From the NCBI GenBank assembly GCA_054601695.1, contig BAAHQB010000004.1, forward strand, positions 744,001 through 808,000: 64,000 nucleotides of DNA. Reading direction: 5' to 3'. The stretch comes from Amorphochlora amoebiformis (taxonomy: Eukaryota > Cercozoa > Chlorarachniophyceae). Both the position numbers and the translations under genes were made by a program. Shown here piece by piece: positions 62,784 through 64,000 of this stretch. Positions within the stretch are counted from its first letter, which is position 1. Each line of letters begins with the position of its first letter. Below the pieces are notes generated by a model. It did no database searches. It saw only the letters and a program-made list of their open reading frames with translations, and had not been told where the DNA came from.

Positions 62784-63199
62784 CACATTCTACTACTATA
62801 CATTCATATAATAAAAATATATAAGAGACCATCAAACATACCCAATATATAATATGTGTCTAATATATATATATATATATATACATATATATATAATATG
62901 TATGTATATATGTATGTATACCAATACATATTGTTAATTCTACAATGCGAATTTTTCCATTTTCACTGAGGTATAACATGAAACATACCTAAGCACATCA
63001 CAGAAAATTGTCAAAGCTTCCATGCAGGACGATGGGTGGGAAACGTCTGCATTTCCCTACTATCAGACACGTGGACGACCTCTCTCGTCTATCGAATCTC
63101 TCGGAGGCAAGGAATATTCTCAGGTTTTCAAAAGTGTTTCATCTCTACATTTATGTATAATACTATGAAGGCTTGTAAGGTTTGGTAATGGCGATTGGT

Positions 63200-63236
<37 letters not shown>

Positions 63237-63467
63237 CTAAATATATAATACATATATATATATATAATATATATATATATGTACATACACATATATACAT
63301 ATTTATATATATATTTACATGCATTTATACACATATAGATGCGTTTTTAATTTACATACATCATACATCATTCATGTACATAAATAAATAATAAACATAT
63401 GTATATATCCATTAGAACCTTCTCCAGGAGCGTATCATTCCCGCGATTGCACACCTCTACGATGTGA
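62128..63467 (+). CDS. Small single-pass membrane protein, family unknown
   Basis: Exons 62128-62369 (ATG), 62488-62513, 62576-62630, 63028-63123 and possibly 63416-63467 (TGA) join in phase through GT-AG introns, giving about 156 aa if the last exon is right. The N-terminus is strongly basic (RARRTRKKKKGK), then Pro-rich, then one hydrophobic helix (CVVMFLIGLLSIAVVRML and following, about residues 54-78), then a charged segment containing SGLENAR and HVDDLSRLSNLSEARNIL. The basic side before the helix suggests it faces the cytosol. No family recognised. The last exon could instead splice at GTGAAT (63464) and continue to the right. An alternative upstream ATG at 62077 reads another frame and is not favoured. 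Confidence 0.6.
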
Positions 63468-63521
63468 ATAGCTTAATCTTATACACTCTAATCTAAAACC
63501 TACCTTAATCTTTTTTTTATA

Positions 63522-63560
<39 letters not shown>

Positions 63561-63601
63561 TTAATATGTATATTTATATATATATATATGTATATATCAT
63601 T

Positions 63602-63636
<35 letters not shown>

Positions 63637-63912
63637 TGTATATATGTACTACATATATATATATAGATATATTATATATAATATATATATATATGTATAT
63701 ATATATACATGTACATTTGTCTGCATGTATGTAAATAAATAAGTAGATGTATAATCTATGTGTATATGTATATATGTGTACATATGTACATGTATTTATA
63801 TAATACGTGTGTACATATAAAAACTTTACCCCCTTAAATATCATGTACATAAGTGTGTACATATATATATATATATATATACATATATAATATATATATA
63901 TATTATATATAT

Positions 63913-63959
<47 letters not shown>

Positions 63960-64000
63960 ATATATAAATATATATATTATGTATGCATAGAAATAAAATA
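63468..64000. repeat. (TA)n region at right edge
   Basis: TA arrays with TG/CA interruptions; no exon recognised. It may be an intron or 3' flank of the membrane-protein gene. Confidence 0.6.

Overview
The window is nuclear DNA of an unidentified unicellular eukaryote. Genes are cut into many small exons by GT–AG introns, coding segments are near-balanced in base composition, and most longer introns and many intergenic stretches are (TA)n/(TG/CA)n arrays. Mitochondrial genes (calcium uniporter, carrier) imply respiring mitochondria, and a MAK/ICK/MOK-type kinase suggests a flagellum or cilium. CCCTAA/TTAGGG-type islands suggest TTAGGG-class telomeres. I cannot name the species. All gene models were assembled by eye from protein-family similarity plus splice-site phase; the sums of exon lengths close in frame for most genes.

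Layout, left to right. (1) 220–13127 (+): phosphoenolpyruvate synthase, 31 recognised exons, 5' end missing. (2) 14209–17358 (-): Gln/Pro-rich protein with an NPF motif; one intron holds a degenerate telomere-repeat island (15029–15535). (3) 17492–26477 (+): complete mitochondrial carrier of the oxoglutarate/dicarboxylate type, 15 exons, 296 aa. (4) 27190–30922 (-): complete mitochondrial calcium uniporter pore subunit (MCU), 10 exons, 272 aa. (5) 31238–36050 (+): complete MAK/ICK/MOK-family kinase, 11 exons, 711 aa. (6) 37625–39802 (-): 3' part of an unrecognised gene. (7) 40519–60087 (-): tyrosyl-DNA phosphodiesterase 1 (TDP1) with both HKN motifs, and directly upstream on the same strand (about 61432–61978) an FHA domain that probably forms the N-terminus of the same protein. 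(8) 62128–63467 (+): a small unrecognised single-pass membrane protein.

Neighbours mostly alternate in strand. Divergent pairs share short, complex, TA-array-free gaps (about 130, 315 and 150 bp) that are likely bidirectional promoters; several convergent gaps hold CTAG-rich unique sequence. The genes do not form one pathway. PEP synthase, the dicarboxylate-type carrier and MCU are all relevant to mitochondrial/central carbon metabolism, but this is only neighbourhood, not evidence of co-regulation. The most notable points are the FHA–UBA–TDP1 architecture, the (TA)n take-over of introns, the intronic telomere-like island and the CTAG-rich convergent gaps.
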